Below, piece by piece: positions 9,419-18,974 of a stretch of DNA of 64,000 bases. This DNA comes from JANXLO01 sp038231295 (GTDB lineage Bacteria > Armatimonadota > Chthonomonadetes > Chthonomonadales > Chthonomonadaceae): the NCBI GenBank assembly GCA_038231295.1, contig JBBRLP010000001.1, positions 106,055-170,054 of the forward strand, given 5' to 3'. The notes under the pieces were generated by a model. It ran no database searches. It saw only the letters and a program-made list of their open reading frames with translations, and had not been told where the DNA came from. A program made the position numbers and the translations under genes. How positions within the stretch are numbered: the first letter of the stretch is position 1; the number at the start of each line of letters is the position of its first letter.

Positions 9419-11007
9419 GATCGTGGGTCGCTCTCGTCGCTGTGCTGGTTGTACTGACGGTCGGTGCGCTCTGGTTCCGACTGCCTGTGCTGGACAACCG
9501 ACCGATGCACGGCGACGAGGCGGTTCATGCCTTCAAATTTCGTGAGCTGTGGGAAAAAGGCGACTATCGGTACGACTATAACGAGTATCATGGCCCCACG
9601 ATCTACTATGCGGAACTCCCTGTAGTCTGGCTGCAGGGCCGCAAGAACTTCACCGAAGTTACCCCCTCCGATTACCGACTCTCAACCGTGCTGTTTGGCG
9701 CGGCGATGCTCCTGCTCCTCCTGCCACTCTCTAATGCGCTGGGCAAACATGGCGTCGTTGTCTCCGCCCTCCTGCTGGCAATCTCCCCGGCCTTCGTCTT
9801 CTACAGTCGTGACTATATTCAAGAAGTCCTGCTCGCCTTCTTCACGCTAGGAATGCTGGCCTGTGGCTGGCGCTATACACGACATCTGCGCTATAGTTGG
9901 CTAATCGGAGCGGCCGTCTTTGCCGGTCTGATGATTGCTACTAAAGAGACGGCTGTCATTACCTTTGTCGCATGTGGTCTCGCCTTCCCCCTCACCTCGT
10001 TCTGGACAAAACGCGCTGATGGAATCTCTCCCGACCTCCGCAGGCTCTGGAACTCTAAATTCGCACCTGTTGCTGTTGGCGTGACTCTCCTCACCGCTGC
10101 GCTTTTTCTCACCTGTTTCTTCAAGCACCCGCAGGCAGCGGCGGACTATTTGCGTTCTTATACTCCCTGGCTGGGCCGCGCTCACGGCACGAATCTGCAT
10201 CGTCATCCCTGGTACTACTACCTGCAAATTCTTATCTGGTCGAAAACAGGCGCGAGTCCGGTCTGGAGCGAAGGGCTAATTATGGGTCTGGCCCTCGTCG
10301 GCGGGATTGCTGCCCTGCTGCCGAAGGAGCGTGGACGGCTGGAAAGCAGCACGCAGTTCGCCCGCTATCTTACCTTCACGTCCTTCCTCCTTACCGCCGC
10401 CTACAGCGTCATTCCCTATAAGACGCCCTGGTGCGTCCTCAGTTTTCTGCTGTGTTTTATTTTACTGGCCGGAATTGGTGCAATAGCCTTGATGCGGCTG
10501 CTGCCAGGAAGTCTCTTGAAGACGGTTGCCTCTCTCGCCCTACTGGCAGGCTACTGGCAGCTTGGGGCGCAGTCCTACCGAACGAGCTACGTCGCCTATC
10601 TCGACAGCGCGAATCCCTATGTCTACGCGCAACCCGTTGCGGATGTCGTCGAACTCGGACAGCGACTGGAGAAACTCACTCTCGCCTACCATGAACACAA
10701 CGCGATGGTTATCAAAGTTTTCTCCAAAGACCAGTACTACTGGCCTCTCCCCTGGTATTTGCGCGAGTTTCCCAATATCGGCTACTACCAGGGCGTCCCC
10801 GAAGACGCACAGGCTCCCATCGTACTCGCCGACCCTGACTATGAAGACCAACTCGACAAAAAACTTGGCCCCACGCACCTGATGAATCACATCTACGGCC
10901 TGCGTCCCGGTGCGTTCTTCGAGATATGGATACATATGGATGTCTGGGAAGCCTACCTCAACTGGAAAAAGACTCAGCCGCAACCAAAGGATGAGGGAAC
11001 GCCCTGA
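9415..11007 (+). CDS. Membrane glycosyltransferase of the TIGR03663/Agl23-like family (GT39-related)
   Basis: 530 residues with an N-terminal membrane segment, then the acidic HGDEAVH motif in the first luminal loop (about residue 30), as in GT-C (PMT/ArnT-like) enzymes, and many further membrane segments to about residue 390. A soluble C-terminal part of about 130 residues follows. The family name 'flippase activity-associated' reflects homologues near polysaccharide export genes; the donor is presumably a polyprenyl-linked sugar. It starts inside the previous stop codon, so expression is coupled to the discoidin protein, a possible acceptor or partner. Confidence 0.8.
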   Translation: MRSWVALVAVLVVLTVGALWFRLPVLDNRPMHGDEAVHAFKFRELWEKGDYRYDYNEYHGPTIYYAELPVVWLQGRKNFTEVTPSDYRLSTVLFGAAMLLLLLPLSNALGKHGVVVSALLLAISPAFVFYSRDYIQEVLLAFFTLGMLACGWRYTRHLRYSWLIGAAVFAGLMIATKETAVITFVACGLAFPLTSFWTKRADGISPDLRRLWNSKFAPVAVGVTLLTAALFLTCFFKHPQAAADYLRSYTPWLGRAHGTNLHRHPWYYYLQILIWSKTGASPVWSEGLIMGLALVGGIAALLPKERGRLESSTQFARYLTFTSFLLTAAYSVIPYKTPWCVLSFLLCFILLAGIGAIALMRLLPGSLLKTVASLALLAGYWQLGAQSYRTSYVAYLDSANPYVYAQPVADVVELGQRLEKLTLAYHEHNAMVIKVFSKDQYYWPLPWYLREFPNIGYYQGVPEDAQAPIVLADPDYEDQLDKKLGPTHLMNHIYGLRPGAFFEIWIHMDVWEAYLNWKKTQPQPKDEGTP

Positions 11008-11059
11008 AGTGTTAGGAATTGGCTTGCCTATTATTTTCACCGTAGACTGGCACATGAAA

Positions 11060-11087
11060 GCCCCGTCCTCAATTTGAGAGACGGGGC
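11060..11087. terminator. Bidirectional terminator-like hairpin between convergent genes
   Basis: An 8-bp stem GCCCCGTC/GACGGGGC with an inner CTC/GAG extension lies between the stops of the glycosyltransferase (+) and the HEAT protein (-). Read on the minus strand it is followed by TTTC, on the plus strand by AAGTGATTTC, so it best fits the minus-strand gene, 21 bases after its stop. Confidence 0.6.
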
Positions 11088-11107
11088 AAGTGATTTCTGA
11101 GGGGCTA

Positions 11108-13168
11108 TCAGGAGCTTCTTAGCTGTTGGGCCATCTGCTTTTGATTGTCGTCTTTGCTGGACTGGATGATCTTGTCCAGGGCAGCATTTGTCGCCGGGCC
11201 TTTGACGGCGGGGAGGTTTCGGTTGCCCCTTCTCTGCTGTGCGGCGAGATAGAGGACAGCGTCGGCGGCGTCGGAGGAGACGGCGGGATCGTCCAGGAGG
11301 GAGGCGGCCTGTTCGACAGAGGAGCTGACGCGGCATTCGCGCAGGATAGCGAGCGCCTGTCGCTTCTCTTCAGGACGCTCGGCGACGGCGAGCAGCGGGG
11401 TGATTCTCGTCACCTTCTGGTCGGCGGGCATCCGGTCGTCCTGTCCGACCAGGCGCAGATAGCCGCGAGCGGCCTCAACACGCAGCGATTTATCAGCGGA
11501 GGTCTTGGCAACGGAGAGGAGGGTGGGGAGCGGGCGGGTATCGGTCCATGATTCGGCGAGCAGCGTGACCGCTGCCTGCTTGACCGTCGCGTCCTGAGAG
11601 TTTGCGGCTCTGGTAAGTTCCTCCAGCGCACGGTCGCCGCCAGTGCCTGCCAGAATCGCGAGAAGCGAGGCTTTCGCGGCTCCTGTCGCGGTCGGCAGAG
11701 CGACCAGAACCGGAGCCGCTGCTCTGTCGCGGTCGCCGAGGCGCGTCCCGATATTGATAGCGGCATCTTTGGCGGCGTCGCGAATGTCGTCGTTCTGGGT
11801 AGACAGGATGACTTTGAGCAGCTCTCCATGCTCTGTCAGCCCTCCGGTGCGGCCCAGTGATCGAGCGGCCTCGACAGCGGTATTTGCATCCGTACCGCGC
11901 ACAGCCTCCAGCATCGCGGCAGTTACGGCGGGGGAAGGACGTTCTGCGAGAATACCCATCAGCAGGGCGCGGTCTCCGGCTTCGCCTTTCAGCGCGGTCT
12001 GTAGAATCGCCTGCTCCGCCTCTTTGCCGGGCATGCTCGCCAGACTTTCGCGGGCGGTTCTGCGGTCGTCGCCTTCGCCGCGACGGGCGATATTCAGCAG
12101 CACCGGGACGGCCTTGCCTCTGCCGATCTGTGCGAGTGCCTTGATCGCGGCGGTGCGTACCTGCGGGTCTATGCTCTGGGTGGAGGCTTCGACGAGCGCG
12201 GCGGCTGCCGTCTCCTTCCGCTCTCCGAGAGCCGTCAGGACGACGGTCTGACTGCTCGGTGCGAGTGTGGGGAAGGCAGCGAGAACAGTCTTCGTGGTCT
12301 GCGGGTCGGTCATGGATGCACTCGTTCGCGCTCCCACTTCCTGAAGATAAGGGTCGGAGGATTTGAGGAACGCGAAGGCAATCGAAGCCGTTCGCGGCGA
12401 CTGAAGGACGGACAGCCCGCGCAGTGCCTCGCCCCGGATAACCGCCGGTTTGCCCTCTCCGGTCAGACCCTCGTAGACTTTCAGTGCTTCTGCCTTTTTG
12501 CCCGTCATGGCGAAGTGTTCCGCAGTCCGTAAGACTGCCTTTGTCGCAAGCAGATTGCTACCCGGCAGAGAACGTAGCGCGGCCAGCGAACTCTCCGTAC
12601 CGATCTTGCCGAGGGCGGCAATCGCAGCCTCGGAGATGAGTGGATCGGCATTGGACGCGAACGGTTTCAGCGCGGTTACGGCTTCTGCATCGCCTCGATC
12701 TCCCACTGAATTGACGATACCGATAAGCGTCTTGCCCGACGTTTTAGTCAGGGCCGTGCGGAGGGCTTTGCCGGCGGACGGGTCGGGATTGCGCTCGAGA
12801 GCGTAACGGGCGATGTCGGACTGTTTTTCGTCCGCCAGCAGTTTCGACAGGGAAGGGACGGACCGCGCCGTCCCGATGATCCAGAGCAGACGGCAGGCTT
12901 CCTGCTTCCCTGCGAACGTCGAGGCCGGGTCATCCAGCACCCCGACAAGATGCTGCTCGATATCCGCCGTCTTGACCTTATCGTTCTGCGCGTCCAGAAT
13001 CAGGCGTCGAATCGCGTCAACGGGCGCATAGGTCTGGAAATCGTAGGTCTTCAGTTTCTCGAACGGACTGTCCTGTCCGGCTTGTCCTCCAGCTCTTGCG
13101 GAAAGGGGTGCGCCTGCGACCAGAGCGGTCAGCGTCAACGCTGTCGCTATTTTCAGTGACGGCTTCAT
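11108..13168 (-). CDS. Secreted HEAT-repeat protein
   Basis: 686 residues from ATG 13168; the longer frame upstream lacks a ribosome site, whereas AAAGGAAA precedes this ATG and the protein then opens with a signal peptide (KIATALTLTALVAGAPLSARA). The rest is an all-helical series of HEAT/PBS-like repeats of roughly 30-40 residues ('DPLISEAAIAALGKIGTESSLAALRSLP'). No catalytic motif is present. Such exported HEAT solenoids are common beside cytochrome-type genes in this group and are presumed to be protein-binding scaffolds. Confidence 0.8.
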   Translation of the reverse strand: MKPSLKIATALTLTALVAGAPLSARAGGQAGQDSPFEKLKTYDFQTYAPVDAIRRLILDAQNDKVKTADIEQHLVGVLDDPASTFAGKQEACRLLWIIGTARSVPSLSKLLADEKQSDIARYALERNPDPSAGKALRTALTKTSGKTLIGIVNSVGDRGDAEAVTALKPFASNADPLISEAAIAALGKIGTESSLAALRSLPGSNLLATKAVLRTAEHFAMTGKKAEALKVYEGLTGEGKPAVIRGEALRGLSVLQSPRTASIAFAFLKSSDPYLQEVGARTSASMTDPQTTKTVLAAFPTLAPSSQTVVLTALGERKETAAAALVEASTQSIDPQVRTAAIKALAQIGRGKAVPVLLNIARRGEGDDRRTARESLASMPGKEAEQAILQTALKGEAGDRALLMGILAERPSPAVTAAMLEAVRGTDANTAVEAARSLGRTGGLTEHGELLKVILSTQNDDIRDAAKDAAINIGTRLGDRDRAAAPVLVALPTATGAAKASLLAILAGTGGDRALEELTRAANSQDATVKQAAVTLLAESWTDTRPLPTLLSVAKTSADKSLRVEAARGYLRLVGQDDRMPADQKVTRITPLLAVAERPEEKRQALAILRECRVSSSVEQAASLLDDPAVSSDAADAVLYLAAQQRRGNRNLPAVKGPATNAALDKIIQSSKDDNQKQMAQQLRSS

Positions 13169-13251
13169 GCCAGTATTTCCTTTCGGAGTGTGGTTAGGGT
13201 ACGTTCGACGAGGGGTGTGGTCTGTCCTGCGAACGAAAAGATCGAATGAGG

Positions 13252-13285
13252 GACAGCCTCTCCGGAGTATCCGGGAGAGGCTGTC
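13252..13285 (-). terminator. Strong hairpin downstream of the Gfo/Idh/MocA gene
   Basis: A perfect 12-bp stem (GACAGCCTCTCC and its complement) with a 10-base loop lies 11 bases after the stop of the minus-strand oxidoreductase. There is no uridine tract, so it is a terminator-like or 3'-protecting hairpin rather than a classical intrinsic terminator. It separates this gene from the downstream HEAT protein. Confidence 0.5.
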
Positions 13286-13295
13286 GAAACGGGGC

Positions 13296-14600
13296 CTAGA
13301 TGTGCCAGGGCGCACGCATCGGCGTGGAGAGCATCCGGGTTGCGGTCGCATCGTCCGTGAACTGTTCGGTGTCGGGGTTCCACTTGAGTTTGCAGCCTGT
13401 CAGCATGGCGATCTGTCCCAGATGCCCGATGGAGGCGGCGCGGTGCGCGGTCTCGGCGGGCGCGATGGTCGGGCGGCGACTCTTGACGCTGTCGAGGAAC
13501 TCCCGGTGATGGCCCGGACTGCGGAAAAGTTGAGTCTCGTTCGGGCCGATCTTCTCCTGAAGGAGGCCTTTCGGACTTGCATCCAGCCCACCCCGATCTA
13601 CCCAGACCCAGTTGCCGTTCTCACCTATCCATTTGGTGCCGCTGCGGATACCGGCGTTGCCGCCGTTCGCGACGTGCATCTCGACCCCGTTCTTGTACTT
13701 CGCGATGAAGTGATAGGTCGTGGCGGCGTTCCAGATGCCTTCGGTGGGATATTCGCCCTTGCCTTCGATCTCCATCGGGCCGGTGCTGTCCCAGCCCATG
13801 CCCCAGTTGGCGATGTCGGCATGGTGGCCTATCCAGTCCATAAGCTGCCCGCCGCCGTAGTCAAGCTGCCAGCGCCAATTCCAGTGGGTGCGCTCGTCGC
13901 AGTAGGGCGCCCAGCGCGACGGCCCGACCCAGAACTCGTAGTCCAGTTCCGGGGGAGCATCTTTGAACTGCACGGGGCCACGTGGGCTGCCCGTCGGAAG
14001 CCCGACTTCGACCCGTACGACTTTGCCGATGCGTCCATTGCGTACCAGTTCGCAGGCGATGCGGAAATCGCTCTGCGACCGCTGCCAGCTTCCCGTCTGC
14101 CAGATGCGATTGTTCTTCTTCTGTGCGTCGGCCATAGCGCGGCCTTCCGCAAGGCAGTGCGAGATCGGTTTCTCCCCGTAGACATCCAGTCCGGCATTCA
14201 GAGCCATGATGGCGGGAATAGCGTGCCAGTGATCCGGCGTGGCGAGCGAGAGGGCGTCTAAATCTTTGCGCGACAGCAGTTCGCGGAAATCCCCGTAAGC
14301 GGAACAGCTCTGATTGCTGTTGTGCTGATCTACCGTGTGTTTGGCTCCCGCCAGATGGCCTTTGTCCACATCGCAGACCGCGACAATCTGCGTGTCCGGC
14401 TGATTCAGGAAGGTTCCCATATTGCCGGAACCCTGTCCACCGAGGCCGATACAGCCCATCACGATGCGGTTGCTTGGGGCGGTATGCCCGCCCCGTCCCA
14501 GGGCAGAAGCCGGGATGATGTTGAACAGGGCCAGTCCTGCTCCGGTTCCCAGTGCGCCTTGAAGCAGGCTGCGGCGATCTATCCGTTTGTCTTGTGGCAT
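13296..14600 (-). CDS. Gfo/Idh/MocA family oxidoreductase, Tat-exported
   Basis: 434 residues from ATG 14600, which has GAGGAGA upstream; the longer frame to 14738 is not supported. A twin-arginine motif (DRRSLLQGALG) precedes the hydrophobic signal. An NAD(P)-binding Rossmann fold follows ('GCIGLGGQGSGNMG', 'QIVAVCDVD'), then the catalytic EKP motif in 'YGEKPISHCL' and a C-terminal alpha/beta domain with 'QLMDWIGHHADIANWG'. Exported members with their cofactor bound act on sugars or derivatives, but the substrate is unknown. Confidence 0.9.
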   Translation of the reverse strand: MPQDKRIDRRSLLQGALGTGAGLALFNIIPASALGRGGHTAPSNRIVMGCIGLGGQGSGNMGTFLNQPDTQIVAVCDVDKGHLAGAKHTVDQHNSNQSCSAYGDFRELLSRKDLDALSLATPDHWHAIPAIMALNAGLDVYGEKPISHCLAEGRAMADAQKKNNRIWQTGSWQRSQSDFRIACELVRNGRIGKVVRVEVGLPTGSPRGPVQFKDAPPELDYEFWVGPSRWAPYCDERTHWNWRWQLDYGGGQLMDWIGHHADIANWGMGWDSTGPMEIEGKGEYPTEGIWNAATTYHFIAKYKNGVEMHVANGGNAGIRSGTKWIGENGNWVWVDRGGLDASPKGLLQEKIGPNETQLFRSPGHHREFLDSVKSRRPTIAPAETAHRAASIGHLGQIAMLTGCKLKWNPDTEQFTDDATATRMLSTPMRAPWHI

Positions 14601-14782
14601 TGCTTTCTCCTCTCGGTCACTTCGATTCGATGTGGAAATCCTGTGGATGATGCACGATTCAACGTTCTCCTCTGGTTCTCCTGCACGGAAACAAGAAAAG
14701 AGGAAAAGCGCCCGACTGACAAGAACTGTTTGCCACAAGGCAGCACGAGCCTTTTCCTTACCTGAGCAGCGGGGAGCAGCAT

Positions 14783-16459
14783 TTGGAAGACGAGATACCG
14801 GACATACGGGAATTAGGGATGGGAATGAGTGTCCTGCGCCCGATCATGGAGCGATTCACGGTGGATCGCGAAAGCCTGGAACGCAAATATCCCCTTACCC
14901 TCTCCGAAGTGCGGCACGAACGGATGCGGCGTTTCTATGCGGGCTGGCTAAAGGCTCTGGAGACACTGGATTTCGAGAATCTGGCGCAGACGGATCGCAT
15001 TGACACGTTGCTGTTCCGCAATCATCTGCACCACTGTCTGGAGCATCTGGAGAACCAGCGAATACGGCGACGAGAGATGGAGGCACTGCTGCCATTCGGA
15101 GCGAAACTGCTGGGTCTGGCAGAACAGCGGCAGCGCATGGAGTGGGTTCAGCCAGAGCAAGCCGCCACTCTCATGAACGCAGTGGAGCAGGAGATTGCCC
15201 AGCAGCGTCGCGAGTTGGAGGCGGGAGAACCGGGAACCTGGAGGCCAGCGGTCGCCAATCGCGCCGCCGATGCGGTCACGCTGCTTCGGGAGGCCGTTAC
15301 GCACTGGAACACGTTCTATCAGGGCTACGACCCGCTGTTCACCTGGTGGGTCGAGGAGCCTTACAAAGCGGTGGACAAAGCGCTGGAAGGCTATGCCGAG
15401 TTTCTGCGCGAGAAACTGGTTGGCGTGAAGACAGGGGAGGAGGGAGCAATCATCGGTGACCCGCTTGGACGCGAGGCTCTGCTGTCCGAACTCGCCTCCG
15501 AGATGATCCCCTACACACCTGAAGAGTTGATCATGATTGCCGAAAAGGAGTTTGCCTGGTGTGAGGCGGAGATGCTTCGGGCGGCGGTGGAGGTTGGATG
15601 CACGGACCGACATACCGCTCTCGAATATGTGAAAACACTCCACCGCCCGCCCGGAGAGCAACCGGAGATGATTCGGGAGATGGCGGAAGAGGCAATTGCC
15701 TTTCTGGAAGCCCGTGACCTGGTGACCATTCCCCCGCTCGCGGTAGAGACCTGGCGCATGGAGATGATGTCGCCGGAAATGCAGCTTGTGAATCCGTTCT
15801 TTCTCGGCGGCGAGGTGATTCAAGTCTCTTTCCCGACCCATACCATGACGCACGAGCAGAAACGGATGAGTATGCGCGGCAATAATCCTCACTTTGCCCG
15901 TGCCACCGTCCAGCACGAACTGATTCCAGGCCATCACCTTCAGATGTACGCCATTTTGCGGTTTCGTCCCTATCGCCGCATTCTGAACACTGCTTTCTGG
16001 ATTGAGGGCTGGGCGCTCTACTGGGAGATGTTGCTCTGGAATCTCGGCTTCCCGCTGACCCCCGAAAATCGGATCGGAATGCTGTTCTGGCGTTCCCACC
16101 GGGCGGCGCGGATCGTCTTCTCGCTGAAATTCCATCTCAACCAGATGACCGCGCAGGAGTGCATCGAAATGCTGGTCGAGCGAGTGGGACACGAACGCGC
16201 CAACGCGACCGCCGAGGTGCGCCGTTCCTTCAAAGGGGACTACGGCCCGCTCTATCAAGCCGCCTATATGCTCGGTGGGCTTCAGATGATGGCCCTCCGC
16301 CGGGAACTCGTAGACACGGGCCGAATGACCGATCGCACCTTCCACGATGCCGTCCTACAGGAGAATAGCATCCCGATGGAGATGGTTCGGGCGAGCCTGA
16401 CCCAACAGACGCTGCCACAGGATTTCGTCTCGCAATGGCGCTTCTACGAGGCGGAGTGA
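14783..16459 (+). CDS. DUF885 family protein (M32/M3-like zinc peptidase fold)
   Basis: 558 residues. The zinc-type motif HELIPGHHLQ (HExxxGHH form, about residue 378) and the downstream 'FWIEGWALYWEMLLW' glutamate helix match DUF885, related to thermostable carboxypeptidase/M3-like gluzincins. TTG 14783 is used as start because GGGGAG lies 6 bases upstream; ATG 14819 is an alternative that would remove 12 residues. No signal peptide is visible, so it is likely cytoplasmic. It is transcribed alone. Peptidase activity is inferred from the motif. Confidence 0.85.
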   Translation: MEDEIPDIRELGMGMSVLRPIMERFTVDRESLERKYPLTLSEVRHERMRRFYAGWLKALETLDFENLAQTDRIDTLLFRNHLHHCLEHLENQRIRRREMEALLPFGAKLLGLAEQRQRMEWVQPEQAATLMNAVEQEIAQQRRELEAGEPGTWRPAVANRAADAVTLLREAVTHWNTFYQGYDPLFTWWVEEPYKAVDKALEGYAEFLREKLVGVKTGEEGAIIGDPLGREALLSELASEMIPYTPEELIMIAEKEFAWCEAEMLRAAVEVGCTDRHTALEYVKTLHRPPGEQPEMIREMAEEAIAFLEARDLVTIPPLAVETWRMEMMSPEMQLVNPFFLGGEVIQVSFPTHTMTHEQKRMSMRGNNPHFARATVQHELIPGHHLQMYAILRFRPYRRILNTAFWIEGWALYWEMLLWNLGFPLTPENRIGMLFWRSHRAARIVFSLKFHLNQMTAQECIEMLVERVGHERANATAEVRRSFKGDYGPLYQAAYMLGGLQMMALRRELVDTGRMTDRTFHDAVLQENSIPMEMVRASLTQQTLPQDFVSQWRFYEAE

Positions 16460-16487
16460 GGCTGCTTCGGGTGGAGATACAGGAAGC

Positions 16488-17048
16488 CCATCTGGGTGAA
16501 AACCCTGGTAGATCTCCCGGAGGTTGAAAACCCCCGGCATGAAAGCGCAGACAAATTTCCGGGGGTTGAAAACCCCCGTCATTAAAAAGCAAACGTCTTG
16601 CAGACGGAAATGCCCAGTGGAGTGACAGTTTACGGAAGGCCCGGCACAGGAATGTGCCGGGCTGGAAAAAGCGGTCGTCCTGCGGACGAAGCGGTCAGGG
16701 CCGGAAAGTTATTTCGTCTCCCGTGAAGATCGCGCCGCAGTAAACTGCTGCGCTGGAAAAAGCAAGTGGCTGCTTCGCAGGCACCTCGAATTGACAGGTT
16801 GAGGGCTGTCCTCTGAGCAAACAGGCCGAAACAGAGCAACGCTGTTTCTGTCTCTCTGTTTGGGTGTTCAGGCAAAGAGGTTGTGTCCACATCGGGAAGA
16901 CTGTGCCCGCGAAGCGGCCACTTGCTTTTCCAGCGCAGGAGTTCACTCCGGCGCAACCCCGACGGACGGCAAATCAACCCGGAACCTCAAGCATTTCCGT
17001 CTGAAAGTCCTCCGCTTTTTATTGCCGGGTGTTTTCAACCTCCGGTCA
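16488..17048. repeat. Cluster of two-hairpin REP-like repeats (locus R1)
   Basis: The 700-base gap between the DUF885 gene and the next gene holds at least six related units. Plus-orientation copies: degenerate ones at 16488-16514 and 16517-16555, a type A copy at 16559-16615 (hairpin GGGGGTT..AACCCCC, spacer with AAAAAGC, hairpin CGTCT-TGC-AGACG), a type B copy at 16637-16690 (10-bp stem GCCCGGCACA, spacer TGGAAAAAGC, hairpin TCGTCC-TGC-GGACGA) and a type C copy at 16729-16785 (stem GCGCCGCAG, same spacer, hairpin around GCTGC-TTC-GCAG). Minus-orientation copies: type C at about 16903-16955 and type A at about 16988-17045. No gene is supported here. Confidence 0.85.
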
Positions 17049-17169
17049 CCCTGAGAGGCCACGAAAAACAGGACAAGTCGAATTGAAACATTCTCATTCA
17101 CCCTCTGTCATACGTATTAGCAGTGAGAACGAAATAGTGAACCTGTAAAAGGGACGCTTGACGAAAGTT

Positions 17170-18963
17170 ATGCAAAGTACTACAAAAACCATTCTTATTC
17201 TTTCCGCAGCAACGTTCGCAGGGGCGTGTCTTGCCCTGCCTTCCCCGGCGGTTCCTCCCCGTCCCGTCAAGAAACCTGCGCCGAACGTTCCGCCAGTTGT
17301 CGTAAAACCGGCAGATTCCGGGCAGCCTACTGTCCGACGGCTGACGCGCTACGAGTACGACCGCACACTTCACGACCTCATCGGGATTGACTTCAACAGT
17401 CAGAACGCTGTCGGTATCACGGACGAGCCGGTTACCTATGGTTTCGACAACATGGCGACCGCGCTGAATGTGCCGTCTACGCTCATGGAGAAGTACATGG
17501 CTGCGGCGGACAAGATACTGGACAGATTGACCGCAGGGCCGGATGGCAAAGTCGCGGACGCAGGGGACGACCGGGGCAAAGCGCAGCGGGCGCACGACGC
17601 TCTTTTCTTCGTGAAGCCGGGTAAAGACGCTCCGCCACGAGACGTCGCACAGCGCATTCTGGAGAAATTCGCGGGACGGGCCTGGCGTCGTCCTCTCACG
17701 GCGAGCGAGACGACAGCGTTGATGCAGCTCTATGACCGCACCGCCGTCCGAAATAACCCCTTTGAAGCCGCACTGCGTCCGGCTCTGAAAGTCGTCCTCG
17801 TCTCGCCCTGGTTCCTGTTCCGCATTGAGCCGAATACCGGCAGCACGGCGAATGGACTGGTGAAGGTGGGGGATTATGCGCTCGCCTCTCGCCTCTCTTA
17901 TTTTCTCTGGTCGAGTATGCCGGACGACCGACTCTTTGAACTCGCAGGACAGAATCAGCTCTCCGACCCGACGGTTTTGGAGGAGCAGGTGAAACGGATG
18001 CTGGCCGACTCCCATGCCAAAGCGCTGACGGAGAACTTCGCCGCGCAGTGGCTGCAACTGCGTCGCCTGCCACAGGCCCGGCCCAGCACCGACTTCTTCC
18101 CGACCTTCAACAGCGATCTCAAAGAGGCAATGTACGACGAAACCGCTACCTTCTTCGACAATCTGCGCGAAGAAGATCGGCCCGTGCTGAACCTTCTCGA
18201 CGCCGATTACACGTATGTGAATGAAGACCTCGCGAAGCACTACAATCTGCCTGCGGTGAGCGGCAGGCAGATGCGGCAGGTCAAACTGCGCCCGGAAGAC
18301 CACCGGGGCGGACTGCTCGGAATGGGCAGTATGCTGGCGCTTACCTCGCACACCTACCGTACCAGTCCTACCCTGCGGGGGAAATGGATGCTCGAAGTCC
18401 TGTTCGGCACTCCGCCGCCCCCACCGCCACCCGGTGTGAGTCAGATCGTAGATGAAGAGAAGAAACAGAAGACCGGAACTACCTTCCGCGCTCTGCTCGC
18501 GCAGCACGCCAGTCAGCCCGCCTGTGCGGGATGCCATGCCAAAATTGATCCACTCGGCTTCGCGATGGAGAACTACGACGCGATTGGCCGCTGGCGCACT
18601 TCGCAGGGCGATTCAGCTCTCGATACGACCTCGCAGTTGCCGACCGGCGAGAAACTGAACGGCGCGGACGAACTGAAGCGTCTCTTACTACAGCGCAAAG
18701 AGGTGTTTGTTCGGAACATGACCGTTCAGATGATGACATATGCCCTCGGCAGGGAACTCCAGCCCGCGGATAGTCCCGCCGTGAACGACATCGTACACGA
18801 CCTCCAGCAGCACGACTGCCGTTTCTCTGTTCTCGCCAGCGACATAGTCTTGAGCCGGACGTTTCGCTACCGCCGGAACGTGCCGATTCCTGCCGAGCCA
18901 AAGCCCGTTTTGCCTGCCACCCCGCACGTCCCTTCCGCCGCCGTGCAGAAGCAATTGAAGTAA
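17170..18963 (+). CDS. DUF1587/DUF1592/DUF1588/DUF1585 cytochrome-like protein
   Basis: 597 residues from ATG 17170 (TTG 17158, just after AAAGGGA, is an alternative start). A signal peptide is followed by the domain order DUF1587 ('LTRYEYDRTLHDLIGIDF'), DUF1592 ('LASRLSYFLWSSMPDDRLFE'), DUF1588 ('LLGMGSMLALTSHTYRTSPT', then a run of prolines) with a CAGCH heme-type motif (about residue 450), and DUF1585 at the C-terminus. The protein is short for the family: no separate N-terminal cytochrome domain is present. It is always paired with DUF1552, as here. Exported redox function is inferred. Confidence 0.9.
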   Translation: MQSTTKTILILSAATFAGACLALPSPAVPPRPVKKPAPNVPPVVVKPADSGQPTVRRLTRYEYDRTLHDLIGIDFNSQNAVGITDEPVTYGFDNMATALNVPSTLMEKYMAAADKILDRLTAGPDGKVADAGDDRGKAQRAHDALFFVKPGKDAPPRDVAQRILEKFAGRAWRRPLTASETTALMQLYDRTAVRNNPFEAALRPALKVVLVSPWFLFRIEPNTGSTANGLVKVGDYALASRLSYFLWSSMPDDRLFELAGQNQLSDPTVLEEQVKRMLADSHAKALTENFAAQWLQLRRLPQARPSTDFFPTFNSDLKEAMYDETATFFDNLREEDRPVLNLLDADYTYVNEDLAKHYNLPAVSGRQMRQVKLRPEDHRGGLLGMGSMLALTSHTYRTSPTLRGKWMLEVLFGTPPPPPPPGVSQIVDEEKKQKTGTTFRALLAQHASQPACAGCHAKIDPLGFAMENYDAIGRWRTSQGDSALDTTSQLPTGEKLNGADELKRLLLQRKEVFVRNMTVQMMTYALGRELQPADSPAVNDIVHDLQQHDCRFSVLASDIVLSRTFRYRRNVPIPAEPKPVLPATPHVPSAAVQKQLK

Positions 18964-18974
18964 GGAGAAGACCC

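Noticed and set aside
14948..16345. 465-codon frame on the minus strand
   Set aside because: Antisense shadow of the DUF885 gene; no ribosome site or recognisable product.
16488..17048. CRISPR array
   Set aside because: Units are palindromic, irregularly spaced and in both orientations, and no cas genes are present.
17098..18537. 479-codon frame on the minus strand
   Set aside because: Shadow of the DUF1592-type gene, which has clear domain content; composition of the shadow is Arg/Ser-rich and unlike a protein.
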